Shown here: positions 25,700-34,083 of the stretch, in pieces
Position numbering within the stretch: position 1 is the stretch's first letter
Layout of the letters: each line of letters begins with the position of its first letter
Origin: Candidatus Chryseobacterium colombiense
GTDB taxonomy: Bacteria > Bacteroidota > Bacteroidia > Flavobacteriales > Weeksellaceae
Length of the DNA stretch: 64,000 bases
Direction: 5' to 3'
Assembly: GCA_029203185.1 (NCBI GenBank)
Contig: CP119310.1
Span: 1,984,001 to 2,048,000 of the forward strand
Program-made: the position numbers and the translations under genes
Notes under the pieces: generated by a model
Told to the model about the DNA's origin: nothing
The model's input: the letters and a program-made list of their open reading frames with translations, nothing else
The model's database searches: none

Positions 25700-26457
25700 T
25701 ATTTTGTTAAAAATTCTACTTTTCCTGTTTCCATATGATATTCACCTCCCACAATCTTAATTTCCTTCTTCTCTTCCATTTCCTTCAGAATAGGACTGTT
25801 TTTTCTGATATTATCTATGGTCTGCAATACATTTGATTTCGTTACTGCTTCAAGATATTCAGGATTTTTTGAAGACTTATCTCCCTGAAAATTTTGTGTT
25901 CTTGCAATAGAGGGTTTAATTTTTGCCAGCAAACCTGTTATATTTCCCAGTTCTACATTATCCACAGCTGATTTTATAGCCCCACAATGCTCATGTCCCA
26001 AAACCATTACGACTTTTGCCCCGGATACCTTACAGGCATATTCCAAACTTCCTAAAATATCTTCATTACTGATGTTTCCAGCCACTCTCGCCACAAACAT
26101 ATCTCCGATCCCGGAATGAAAAACATCTTCAACAGGAACTCTTGAATCTAAACAGGATAAGACTACTGCTCCCGGAAATTGTCCCAGAGAAGCTTTACGA
26201 ATCCTTTCTGAGGTGTTTCTAATCGTAAGATTATCCTCGACATACTCTTTGTTTCTCTGCTGCATGATGGAATACACTGTATCCGGCGTAAGCTTAGACT
26301 GTAATTTTTCAGTTAAGAAAGATTCATCAATAATTTCATTTTTGCTGATAGTGATAGAATCTCCATTCTTTTCATAATTCTTCTTCGGATCATTGCAAGA
26401 AATTAATATTGCTAAAACAGATAGCAATACTCCCAGGTTGTACATTGTTTTTTTCAT
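25699..26457 (-). CDS. Beta-carbonic anhydrase, lipoprotein
   Basis: 252 residues. MKKTMYNLGVLLSVLAILISC gives lipid Cys21, so the enzyme is exported and membrane-anchored. The catalytic domain carries the beta-class zinc ligands Cys102 in LSCLDSRVP, His155 and Cys158 in LGHEHCGAI, and the Asp104/Arg106 dyad. It interconverts CO2 and bicarbonate, here outside the cytoplasm. Its stop codon is inside the terminator stem. Confidence 0.9.
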   Translation of the reverse strand: MKKTMYNLGVLLSVLAILISCNDPKKNYEKNGDSITISKNEIIDESFLTEKLQSKLTPDTVYSIMQQRNKEYVEDNLTIRNTSERIRKASLGQFPGAVVLSCLDSRVPVEDVFHSGIGDMFVARVAGNISNEDILGSLEYACKVSGAKVVMVLGHEHCGAIKSAVDNVELGNITGLLAKIKPSIARTQNFQGDKSSKNPEYLEAVTKSNVLQTIDNIRKNSPILKEMEEKKEIKIVGGEYHMETGKVEFLTK

Positions 26458-26657
26458 AGTTATTTTTTTGTGAAATGATTTAAAAATCTAATTTACAACT
26501 TATTAAATGTAAATCACTTCTAGTTTTAATTAAATTTAACATGGTCTAAAAAAAGATTATTTACTCATAATCCTTATTCATTATATGACAAGTTATTTTT
26601 CAACATCATGTGATAAATTTTTATTAATTTAGATCTACCAATCAAATAAATATTATC

Positions 26658-26840
26658 ATGAAAAAATTAACAAAAAAGGATTTAATGAAAATTAATGGTG
26701 GAAATATCCGTCCTCCTGATGCTAATGGAAATTGCCTTCCGGGGTGGTATTTGTGCCCATCGAATATTTGTGTTTATGACAAAGGTGGCGAAAATCCAAT
26801 TGTTCCCGGAATTCCACATTACAACGCATGTTTCAATTAA
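26658..26840 (+). CDS. Double-glycine-leader peptide (bacteriocin-like)
   Basis: 60 residues. The leader MKKLTKKDLMKINGG fits the GG-leader type cut by peptidase-containing ABC transporters, with the 'L-x-x-I-x-G-G' pattern. Cleavage after Gly15 would release a 45-residue core with three Cys (in GNCLPGWYLCPSNICVYDK) plus one in the C-terminal NACFN. Chryseobacterium genomes hold many such short 'KKLTKK-L-K-INGG' genes, by my recollection. No peptidase-C39 transporter or modification enzyme is nearby, so processing would occur in trans. The role (bacteriocin, signal or other) is unknown. Confidence 0.75.
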   Translation: MKKLTKKDLMKINGGNIRPPDANGNCLPGWYLCPSNICVYDKGGENPIVPGIPHYNACFN

Positions 26841-26850
26841 ATCTAAAATA

Positions 26851-26879
26851 AAAAAACACCTCAAATTGAGGTGTTTTTT
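26851..26879. terminator. Bidirectional terminator between peptide gene and hemB
   Basis: AAAAAACACCTCAA, A, TTGAGGTGTTTTTT: a 14-bp perfect stem with a one-base centre, with poly-A and poly-T on both sides. Confidence 0.85.
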
Positions 26880-26897
26880 GTTCAATATTGTTGATAT

Positions 26898-27887
26898 TTA
26901 TCTATTTAAAATCATTGCAGCTTCTTTTGCAAAATAAGTAAAGATCAAGTCTGCGCCTGCTCTTTTAAAACATGTCAAGCTTTCAATAATTGTTTTATCA
27001 TTATCCAGCCAACCATTTTGAGCCGCAGCTTTTACCATTGCATATTCTCCACTTACATTGTAAACAGCAATCGGAAGATCAATCGCTTCACGAACTTTAG
27101 AAACAATATCCAAATAAGGAAGTCCCGGTTTAATCATGATAATATCGGCTCCTTCTTCCACATCTTTGAATACTTCGTTTAGTGCTTCACGGGAGTTGTG
27201 AAAATCCATCTGATATGTTTTTTTATCCTTCGGAATTTCCATATTATCTTTTGGTGCACTGTCCAAAGCGCTTCTGAACGGGCCATAGAAAGAACTGGCA
27301 TATTTTGCAGCATAACTTAAAATTCCCACATCAGTAAATCCGTTTTCTTCTAAGGCCTCACGAATCGTTAAAACTCTTCCATCCATCATGTCACTTGGTG
27401 CCACAATGTCTGCTCCGGCTTCAGCGTGAGATACGGACATCCTTGCCAATGCATCATTGGTAGCATCGTTCAATATTTTTCCGTTCTCAATAATTCCGTC
27501 ATGCCCATAAATTGAATAAGGATCTAAAGCAACATCTGGCATAACAATCATTCCGGGAACCGCATCTTTGATCGCTTTGATTGTATTCTGCATCAATCCG
27601 TCTTTATTCCATGCCTCTTTTCCGGTATTATCTTTAAGGTGATCCGACACTTTCATGTACAAATTGACAGATTTCACCCCTAAAGAAAATAGCTCTTTAC
27701 ATTCTTTTACCGTAAGATCTATGCTCCTCCTGAATATTCCCGGCATCGACGGAATGGGTTCCTGCTTGTTTTCGCCCTCCATTACGAAGATCGGCATTAC
27801 AAAATCATCGGTGGTAAGCGTATTTTCTCTTACTAGACTTCGGATAGATTCGTTTACTCTAAGTCTTCTATTTCTTGAATGTATCAT
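26898..27887 (-). CDS. hemB: Porphobilinogen synthase (delta-aminolevulinate dehydratase)
   Basis: 329 residues. Joins two 5-aminolevulinate molecules into porphobilinogen for heme. Schiff-base Lys residues are K195 in YAAKYASSFYGPF and K253 in IMIKPGLPYLD. The usual zinc site Cys triad is not present: the segment reads DVALDPYSIYGHDG, so this is a zinc-independent (Mg-type) enzyme. It has its own -7 box and a terminator shared with the peptide gene. Confidence 0.94.
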   Translation of the reverse strand: MIHSRNRRLRVNESIRSLVRENTLTTDDFVMPIFVMEGENKQEPIPSMPGIFRRSIDLTVKECKELFSLGVKSVNLYMKVSDHLKDNTGKEAWNKDGLMQNTIKAIKDAVPGMIVMPDVALDPYSIYGHDGIIENGKILNDATNDALARMSVSHAEAGADIVAPSDMMDGRVLTIREALEENGFTDVGILSYAAKYASSFYGPFRSALDSAPKDNMEIPKDKKTYQMDFHNSREALNEVFKDVEEGADIIMIKPGLPYLDIVSKVREAIDLPIAVYNVSGEYAMVKAAAQNGWLDNDKTIIESLTCFKRAGADLIFTYFAKEAAMILNR

Positions 27888-27916
27888 TTTTGGAATACTT
27901 TTTGAATAAGTTTATG

Positions 27917-27924
27917 CAAATTTA
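27917..27924 (-). promoter_or_regulatory. -7 box for hemB
   Basis: Minus strand TAAATTTG, perfect TAnnTTTG, 29 bases before the ATG. Confidence 0.4.
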
Positions 27925-27946
27925 ATACAAGTTCTATAAAAAAGTA

Positions 27947-27977
27947 TTGCAAGAGATTATAGAATTAGTTATTTTTG
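27947..27977 (+). promoter_or_regulatory. Promoter of T9SS sorting-domain mini-protein gene
   Basis: TTG at 27947-27949, 20 bases, then TATTTTTG at 27970-27977 (perfect TAnnTTTG). The ATG is 30 bases further. Both elements sit at typical Bacteroidota spacing. Confidence 0.55.
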
Positions 27978-28007
27978 TTATGATATATTACGAGAAATTA
28001 TAATTGA

Positions 28008-28358
28008 ATGAAAAAACTTTTACTTTTATTTATATTCCTAGGCGCATTTGTTGGATTTTCCAGCAATTTACAAGCTCAACAAAGAGAGCCTTCTTCCATC
28101 TCACAAAAATCTGATGATGGTATAATCGTAGCATATCCAAATCCCGCTAAAGACTATCTTGTCGTAAGAGCAAAAGACGCTTCTCTCAAAGTAAAGAATG
28201 TAACTTTTTATTCTATCTTAGGGACTCAAGTAGCAAGTTATGCTATTAATATGAACTCAGGAGAAATTAATATTGAAAAATTAAAACCTGGAAAATATCT
28301 GATCCGTTATATCTTAAGCGATAATACTCAAAAAGTAACACAAATCGTAAAACAATAA
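28008..28358 (+). CDS. Signal peptide plus T9SS type A sorting domain mini-protein
   Basis: 116 residues. A signal peptide (MKKLLLLFIFLGAFVGF, then LQAQ) is followed by only about 15 linker residues before a complete type A C-terminal domain: IIVAYPNPAKDYLVVRAKD, YSILGTQVASYAI, INIEKLKPGKYLIRYIL and KVTQIVKQ at the end. This domain normally routes a large cargo through the type IX system, but no cargo is present. The protein may be a decoy, a cell-surface filler, or a remnant of a larger gene. It has a good promoter and a terminator, so it looks like a working gene. Confidence 0.85.
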   Translation: MKKLLLLFIFLGAFVGFSSNLQAQQREPSSISQKSDDGIIVAYPNPAKDYLVVRAKDASLKVKNVTFYSILGTQVASYAINMNSGEINIEKLKPGKYLIRYILSDNTQKVTQIVKQ

Positions 28359-28362
28359 TAGC

Positions 28363-28390
28363 AAATCCTGATAATCATCAGGATTTTTTC
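28363..28390 (+). terminator. Terminator after T9SS mini-protein gene
   Basis: AAATCCTGAT, loop AATC, ATCAGGATTT, then more T: a 10-bp perfect stem. Confidence 0.8.
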
Positions 28391-28464
28391 TTTTCCATTA
28401 ATTCTGTTTTAATAATTCCGTAACTTTCGGAACTTTATTATACTAATTAGGTAAAAACAAATTA

Positions 28465-29376
28465 ATGCTAAAAGCTGAACATATTAGAAAGACCTATAAC
28501 GCCGGTAAAAAGGTAGCTTTGGATGATTTCAGCATCCATGTTCCGAAAGGAAGTATTTATGGTCTTTTAGGTCCGAACGGAGCCGGAAAAACTTCTTTCA
28601 TCCGTATCATTAACCAAATCACTCAGGCAGACTCCGGAGAAATCCAGATTAATGGAGAAAAGCTCAATCCCAATCATATCAAAAACATCGGTTACATGCC
28701 TGAAGAAAGAGGTTTGTATAAAAACATGACCGTTGGTGACCAGCTTCTGTATTTCGGAGAGCTGAAAGGGATGAGCAAAAATGATGCTTTAGCTGAAGCC
28801 AAAAAATGGTTTGACAAACTTCACATCGACCAGTGGTGGAAGAAAAAGCTGTCTGAACTTTCTAAAGGAATGGCTCAGAAAATTCAATTTGTAGTAACGG
28901 TACTTCACAGACCACACCTTTTGATTTTAGATGAACCCTTTTCAGGCTTTGACCCTGTAAATGCTAATTTAATTAAGGATCAGATCATTGATCTTAAAAA
29001 TAACGGAACGACGATCATTCTTTCTACCCACAGAATGGAAAGTGTGGAAGAAATGTGTGATTACGTAGCATTAATCAACAATTCTCAAAAGATTATCGAC
29101 GGAAGAGTGTTTGACGTAAGAGAAAAATTCAAGAAAAATATTTTTGGGATTACACTTTCTGAAGTCAATGATTCTCAACTGGAAGGTTTCAAAAACAAAT
29201 ATGGAATTTTTGATGCTACCCATGAGAACAATTTGGTTTCTTTTAATTTAAAAAATGAAGCTGATCAGAACAATATTCTTTTAGATCTTGTGAACGTAGG
29301 AAAGGTACGTACTTTTGAAGAGAGAATTCCGAGCATGAATGAAGTGTTTATCAATGCCGTAAGTAATCATTCTTAA
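28465..29376 (+). CDS. ABC transporter ATPase (NatA-like)
   Basis: 303 residues. Walker A is LLGPNGAGKTSF, the Q-loop region is GYMPEERGLYKNMTVGDQL, the signature is LSKGMAQKIQF (LSGGQ variant) and Walker B is LLILDEPFSGFDP. A DUF4162-type C-terminal domain (about 220-303) follows and ends near ERIPSMNEVFINAV. Its ABC-2 permease partner is 7 bases downstream. Together they form an exporter whose substrate is unknown; the NatAB Na+ exporter is the closest named example. Confidence 0.9.
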   Translation: MLKAEHIRKTYNAGKKVALDDFSIHVPKGSIYGLLGPNGAGKTSFIRIINQITQADSGEIQINGEKLNPNHIKNIGYMPEERGLYKNMTVGDQLLYFGELKGMSKNDALAEAKKWFDKLHIDQWWKKKLSELSKGMAQKIQFVVTVLHRPHLLILDEPFSGFDPVNANLIKDQIIDLKNNGTTIILSTHRMESVEEMCDYVALINNSQKIIDGRVFDVREKFKKNIFGITLSEVNDSQLEGFKNKYGIFDATHENNLVSFNLKNEADQNNILLDLVNVGKVRTFEERIPSMNEVFINAVSNHS

Positions 29377-29383
29377 TAATTTT

Positions 29384-30694
29384 ATGAATAATATTTTTTT
29401 AATTACTAAAAGAGAGTTTCTTACTCAGGTTAAGAAAAAATCTTTCATTGTGCTGACTCTGCTTGCTCCCATCATGTTAATCGCATTTGGGTCGGTAATC
29501 GGACTGATGTTCAAAGCCAATGAATCTCACAATATCATTGAAGTGGTAGATAGCAGCGGACTTTTTAAAAATGAGTTGAAATCTACTGACAAAATAGAAT
29601 ATAAAATCATCCCTTCTTCTGAGGAACAGTCAAAAGTAAATACTCTAAAAAGTAATGAAGCTATAGATGGAATTCTTATTCTTCCCCAGGTACAGAATGG
29701 AAATTATGATGAGTTCCAGAAAAATACAAGGCTGGTTGTCAATACAAAAATTGGTTTTGACACCAAGCAACGTATCATTTCCGATCTTAGCAATGTCATT
29801 AAAAAGGAAAAAATAAAGCAGTTAGGAATTGCTGAAACTCAAATTGATAATCTTGACAAAGGTTTCACTCTAAAAACAATCAATGTTTCGGAAAACAATA
29901 AAGAGGATTCTGATCTTGCTTTGGGAGTAAAAAGCGTACTGAGCATGCTTCTTATGTACGTCACTTTCATGTTTATCATTATTTATGGGGTAAGAGTGAT
30001 GAGAAGTGTTCTGGAGGAAAAAAACAACCGTGTTGTGGAAATTATTATTTCTTCAGTAAAGCCTTTTGAGCTAATGATGGGAAAAATCCTTGGTGTAACT
30101 TTGGTTGCCTTAACTCAGTTTATCGTTTGGATTACAATGTCTGTAATCGGAGCTTTGGTATTAAATACCGGGTTTTCTTCCATGCAAAAAAATATTCCAG
30201 GAGGTGAAGAAGCAATGATGAGTAAATTGGATATAAGCCAAATTGCCACTCAGGTTTCGCACAGTTTACTGGAATTAAATTTCCCTTTAATTATTTTTGT
30301 ATTTATTGTCTTTTTCCTTTTAGGATATATCTTTTACAGCTCAATTTATGCTGCAATTGGTTCAGCGGTAGATAATGAAACAGAAACGCAACAATTCACT
30401 TTATTTGCTGTATTGCCTTTGATGCTGGGAATGTATGGAAGCTTTTCTTTTATCAATAATCCGGACGGGCCTCTTGGGTTCTGGCTGTCAATCATTCCGT
30501 TTACTTCTCCTGTCGCTATGATTGCAAGAATCCCTTACGGAGTTCCTGCATGGCAAATTGCTTTATCTATTGTCTTGCTTTTAGGAACAACACTTTTCAT
30601 GATATTCCTTGCCGGGAAAATATACAGAGTAGGAATTCTGATGTATGGAAATAAAGCAACCTTGAAGGAGATCTGGAAATGGATTAAAAGTTAA
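29384..30694 (+). CDS. ABC-2 type permease (NatB-like)
   Basis: 436 residues. One hydrophobic segment lies at about 18-42, then a large soluble loop of roughly 145 residues (about 45-190) likely outside the cytoplasm, then at least five membrane segments from about 190 to 425. SVLEEKNNRVVEIIISSVKPFELMMGKILG is the ABC-2/NatB signature (pieces: EEKNNRVVEIIISS, MMGKILG). It pairs with the upstream ATPase and ends in a bidirectional terminator. Confidence 0.88.
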   Translation: MNNIFLITKREFLTQVKKKSFIVLTLLAPIMLIAFGSVIGLMFKANESHNIIEVVDSSGLFKNELKSTDKIEYKIIPSSEEQSKVNTLKSNEAIDGILILPQVQNGNYDEFQKNTRLVVNTKIGFDTKQRIISDLSNVIKKEKIKQLGIAETQIDNLDKGFTLKTINVSENNKEDSDLALGVKSVLSMLLMYVTFMFIIIYGVRVMRSVLEEKNNRVVEIIISSVKPFELMMGKILGVTLVALTQFIVWITMSVIGALVLNTGFSSMQKNIPGGEEAMMSKLDISQIATQVSHSLLELNFPLIIFVFIVFFLLGYIFYSSIYAAIGSAVDNETETQQFTLFAVLPLMLGMYGSFSFINNPDGPLGFWLSIIPFTSPVAMIARIPYGVPAWQIALSIVLLLGTTLFMIFLAGKIYRVGILMYGNKATLKEIWKWIKS

Positions 30695-30720
30695 TCATAA
30701 ACATATCTTTATATAACAAT

Positions 30721-30756
30721 AAAAACATCCCGGAAATGATTTTTCGGGATGTTTTT
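30721..30756. terminator. Bidirectional terminator
   Basis: AAAAACATCCCG and CGGGATGTTTTT form a 12-bp perfect stem around a 12-base loop, between the convergent permease and barrel genes. Confidence 0.85.
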
Positions 30757-30775
30757 ATTGTTTACTGACAATGTA

Positions 30776-31420
30776 TTAATTAAAAATATAACTTAGGCTT
30801 AAGCTCAGAACTTGTTCAGACTTTTTCTTAGAAGAATTGGGATCTAATTTTGATTCATTCAAATCAGGATATGTATTAGACAATCCCAAGTCATACTTAA
30901 GAGCTACTTCCAACTGTCTTTTGTAGCTATACCCAACTCCAAGTCCTATTCCGAAATTAAAAGAATTTGCTTTTCCCTGTGCATCTTCTTTATAAATATC
31001 TTTAGATTCATTTTTTACAGTTTGATCTATTAAGAAATTAAATCTTGGACCTGCCAATCCAAAAAATTCAGATTCTGCTTCTGAGAAATACCCTTTAAAA
31101 AATACAGGTACACTCAGATAATTATTGGCATACACTGCATCATAGCCTTTCATACCTTTGGCGTCTTTATCTTTTCCTGTTTCTCCGGCTCCGTAATATA
31201 ATACTTCAGGCTGAAGATAAAACTGATTAGATTTTCCAATCGGAATAAGGGCTACAACACCACCCTGGAATGCGTATCTAGGTCCGGAAGGATTATGTGC
31301 ATTTTTAACTCGGGAATAATTGAGTCCTCCGGTAACTCCAAATCTTGTGCTGCTAAAATCTATTTGTGCAAAAGATAGAGTTGAAAGAGCCAATGCTGAG
31401 GTTAATAAAAGTTTTTTCAT
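30776..31420 (-). CDS. PorT-like outer-membrane beta-barrel protein
   Basis: 214 residues. MKKLLLTSALALSTLSFAQ is a signal peptide. The mature part alternates strand-like segments (FGVTGGLNYSRVKN, FYLQPEVLYYGAGE, YLSVPVFFKGYF, NFGIGLGVGYSYKRQLEVAL) and ends in SLSLSYIF with a C-terminal aromatic, as in OMP_b-brl_2/PorT family barrels. The family includes T9SS component PorT, but this smaller member is not clearly that protein. Confidence 0.8.
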   Translation of the reverse strand: MKKLLLTSALALSTLSFAQIDFSSTRFGVTGGLNYSRVKNAHNPSGPRYAFQGGVVALIPIGKSNQFYLQPEVLYYGAGETGKDKDAKGMKGYDAVYANNYLSVPVFFKGYFSEAESEFFGLAGPRFNFLIDQTVKNESKDIYKEDAQGKANSFNFGIGLGVGYSYKRQLEVALKYDLGLSNTYPDLNESKLDPNSSKKKSEQVLSLSLSYIFN

Positions 31421-31500
31421 TTTGATATTGAGTTTTGTAGTTTATTTTTTAATTGTTTAAAGATAGTAATTATTCTAATTTTTTGTATAAAAATTCAAAA

Positions 31501-31526
31501 AAAAGCCTCGTAAAAACGAGGCTTTT
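31501..31526 (-). terminator. Terminator after sucD
   Basis: AAAAGCCTCGT, loop AAAA, ACGAGGCTTTT: an 11-bp stem with a long T run on the minus strand. Confidence 0.85.
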
Positions 31527-31546
31527 TTTTATTTCTCAAGAAAAAA

Positions 31547-32419
31547 TTATCCTAATATTTTTGCTACAGTTGCACCAATATCAGCAGGAGAATCTACAAC
31601 GTTGATTCCGTTTTCTCTCATGATTTCCATTTTTGCCTGAGCTGTATCTTCAGCACCACCTACGATAGCACCTGCGTGTCCCATTGTTCTTCCTTTAGGA
31701 GCAGTTTGTCCAGCGATGAACCCTACTACCGGTTTTGTAGAACCACTAGCTTTGTACCATCTTGCAGCTTCAGCTTCTAATCCACCTCCGATCTCACCGA
31801 TCATTACAACCGCTTCAGTTTCCGGATCGTTGATGAATAATTCCAACGCTTCTCTTGTAGTTGTTCCAATAATTGGGTCACCACCAATACCAATTGCAGT
31901 AGAAATCCCGTAACCAGCTCTTACCACCTGATCAGCAGCTTCATAAGTAAGCGTTCCTGATTTAGAAACAATACCTACTTTACCTTTTTTGAATACAAAA
32001 CCTGGCATAATACCAATTTTAGCTTCTTCAGAAGTAATGATTCCAGGGCAGTTTGGTCCGATCAATCTGCAGTCTCTGTCAGCGATGTAAGATTTTACTT
32101 TTACCATATCTGCTACAGGAATACCTTCAGTAATACATACGATAACTTTGATGCCTGCTTCTGCAGCTTCCATAATTGCATCTGCAGCAAATGCAGGTGG
32201 TACGAAAATGATACTTACATTAGCTCCAGCTTTTGTTACAGCATCAGCAACAGTATTGAATACAGGCTTTCCTAAGTGCTCGCTACCTCCTTTTCCTGGA
32301 GTAACACCACCTACTACGTTTGTTCCGTATTCGATCATCTGGCTTGCGTGGAAAGTACCCTCGTTCCCTGTAAATCCTTGTACAACTACTTTAGAATCTT
32401 TGTTTACTAAAATTGACAT
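31547..32419 (-). CDS. sucD: Succinyl-CoA synthetase alpha subunit
   Basis: 290 residues. TCA cycle enzyme that makes ATP or GTP from succinyl-CoA, as an alpha/beta complex with SucC. The CoA-binding Rossmann start is VVVQGFTGNEGTFH, IGPNCPGIITS is the family block, and the phospho-histidine is His248 in TMGHAGAIVGG. sucC is not adjacent, so the two subunits are encoded apart here. It is last in the lipid A block and has its own -7 box, so it may be transcribed both with and without the lpx genes. Confidence 0.94.
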   Translation of the reverse strand: MSILVNKDSKVVVQGFTGNEGTFHASQMIEYGTNVVGGVTPGKGGSEHLGKPVFNTVADAVTKAGANVSIIFVPPAFAADAIMEAAEAGIKVIVCITEGIPVADMVKVKSYIADRDCRLIGPNCPGIITSEEAKIGIMPGFVFKKGKVGIVSKSGTLTYEAADQVVRAGYGISTAIGIGGDPIIGTTTREALELFINDPETEAVVMIGEIGGGLEAEAARWYKASGSTKPVVGFIAGQTAPKGRTMGHAGAIVGGAEDTAQAKMEIMRENGINVVDSPADIGATVAKILG

Positions 32420-32462
32420 TTTATTGTTGTTTTAATTTATTTTTATTTTTTATTAATGCTCA

Positions 32463-32470
32463 CAAATTTA
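32463..32470 (-). promoter_or_regulatory. -7 box for sucD
   Basis: Minus strand TAAATTTG, perfect TAnnTTTG, 43 bases before the ATG. Confidence 0.4.
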
Positions 32471-32509
32471 CTTATTTTTCTTTGATTTCGGATAAAACTT
32501 TCGATTTGT

Positions 32510-33412
32510 TTATTTGAGATTTCTCAGTTTTACTTCTTTCTTCAGATATGTCTTAAAATCTTCTGCAAACATTCCGATATAAGTCCCTTTTTCAAGATCT
32601 CTGTTGACTCCGGTTTTTCCTAAAAGTACAGATCCACTCTCTATCTTGTTGCCGGAAGCAATACCTACCTGTCCCCACAATGTTACTTCATCACCAATCA
32701 CACAACAGCCAGCAATTCCTACCTGTGAAGCGATCAGACATTTCTTCCCGATTATGGTATCGTGACCAATCTGAATCTGATTATCCAAAACAGAACCTTC
32801 CCCAATGATTGTAGAGTCTGTAACCCCTCTATCGATGGTACATCCGTTTCCGATTTCAACATTATTTTCAATGACAACGTTTCCAACGGAAATTAAACGA
32901 TCGAAATTTCCATTTAATTTTCTGTAATAGAAAGCGTCCCCACCCAAAACGGTATTCGACTGAATGATCACATTATCACCAATAACTGTTCTGTCACCGA
33001 TCACAACATTTGGGAAAATCAGAGTATTTTTTCCAATCTTCACATTGTTTCCGATCACTGCAGAATGATGGATGTGCGTTCCCTCACCTATTTCAGCATC
33101 ATGAAGTTCTTCCCTGAAATTATAGATCCTGGTAAAATGAGTATTGATTTTATTAAAGTCCCTGAAAGGATCATCAGAAATTAAAAGAGCCTTTCCTTCC
33201 GGGCAGTCTACTTCTTTATCAATTAAAATAATTGTTGCCGGAGAATTTAAAGCTTTATCGTAATATTTAGGATGGTTTACAAAAACTATTTCTCCCGGTT
33301 TCACCATGTGAATCTCATTAGTTCCTAATACTTCAAAGTCTTCAGAACCAACAAATTTTGACCCGATAAGATCTGCAATAGTTTTCAGTTTTTGTGGAGA
33401 ATGAAATCTCAT
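32510..33412 (-). CDS. LpxD-like UDP-3-O-acylglucosamine N-acyltransferase, second copy
   Basis: 300 residues from the ATG at 33410-33412 (MRFHSPQKLKTIADL). The N-terminal LpxD-type domain (about 1-95, FEVLGTNEIHMVKPGEIVFV) precedes a left-handed beta helix of hexapeptide repeats (about 105-265: IGNNVKIGKNTLI, VIGDRTVIGDNV, VGIAGCCVIGDE). Active-site His candidates are in QIQIGHDTIIG. It is a paralogue of the LpxD at 36266-37297. The donor or acceptor may differ, since two such enzymes flank one lpx operon. Confidence 0.82.
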   Translation of the reverse strand: MRFHSPQKLKTIADLIGSKFVGSEDFEVLGTNEIHMVKPGEIVFVNHPKYYDKALNSPATIILIDKEVDCPEGKALLISDDPFRDFNKINTHFTRIYNFREELHDAEIGEGTHIHHSAVIGNNVKIGKNTLIFPNVVIGDRTVIGDNVIIQSNTVLGGDAFYYRKLNGNFDRLISVGNVVIENNVEIGNGCTIDRGVTDSTIIGEGSVLDNQIQIGHDTIIGKKCLIASQVGIAGCCVIGDEVTLWGQVGIASGNKIESGSVLLGKTGVNRDLEKGTYIGMFAEDFKTYLKKEVKLRNLK

Positions 33413-33485
33413 AACAATTGATTTTCTTATAAAACAAAATTCGGAATGCAAAGGCAAACCGAATTGATGTAAATTTTATTAAAAA

Positions 33486-34052
33486 TTATTCTTTAACTCT
33501 TTCTAAGTAAGAACCATCTTCAGTACTTACTTTGATTTTGTCTCCCGGCTCAATGAACAAAGGAACCATTACTCTTGCCCCAGTTTCAACGATAGCGTTT
33601 TTAAGAGCATTGGTAGCCGTGTTTCCTTTTACTCCCGGATCAGCTTCTACAACTTCTAAATAAACAGACTGCGGTAATTCAGCAGAAAGTGGAGTCTCAT
33701 CAGCTTCTTTCAAGATGATTGTAACTTCTTCACCCGCTTTCATCAGGTTTGAGTTTTCAATCATTTCTTTATTTAAATATAATTGAGAGAAATCATCATT
33801 ATTCATGAAGTGGAATCCATTCTCATCATCGTATAGATACTGATATTTTCTTGTGATCACTTTCACCTCTTCGATTTTGTGACCTGCAGAGAAAGTGTTA
33901 TCAATTACTTTTCCGTTTGTTACAGATTTTAATTTTGTTCTTACGAAAGCAGGACCTTTACCCGGTTTTACGTGAAGGAACTCGATTACTTTATAAATAT
34001 CATTGCTGTACTCAATGCACAGACCTTTTCTGATATCGTTACTTGTTGCCAT
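33486..34052 (-). CDS. efp: Elongation factor P
   Basis: 188 residues. Helps ribosomes through polyproline stretches. The KOW-like N-terminal domain carries HVKPGKGPAFVRTKLK with Lys32 at the loop tip, the position modified in many bacteria. Two OB domains follow (YQYLYDDENGFHFMNNDDF and the C-terminal VMVPLFIEPGDKIKVSTEDGSYLERV, in pieces). It lies between lpxA and the second lpxD-like gene, a placement I recall for Bacteroidota. No modification enzyme is visible nearby. Confidence 0.95.
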   Translation of the reverse strand: MATSNDIRKGLCIEYSNDIYKVIEFLHVKPGKGPAFVRTKLKSVTNGKVIDNTFSAGHKIEEVKVITRKYQYLYDDENGFHFMNNDDFSQLYLNKEMIENSNLMKAGEEVTIILKEADETPLSAELPQSVYLEVVEADPGVKGNTATNALKNAIVETGARVMVPLFIEPGDKIKVSTEDGSYLERVKE

Positions 34053-34083
34053 TAATGTATATTATCTTTTTGTTTTTTATATT

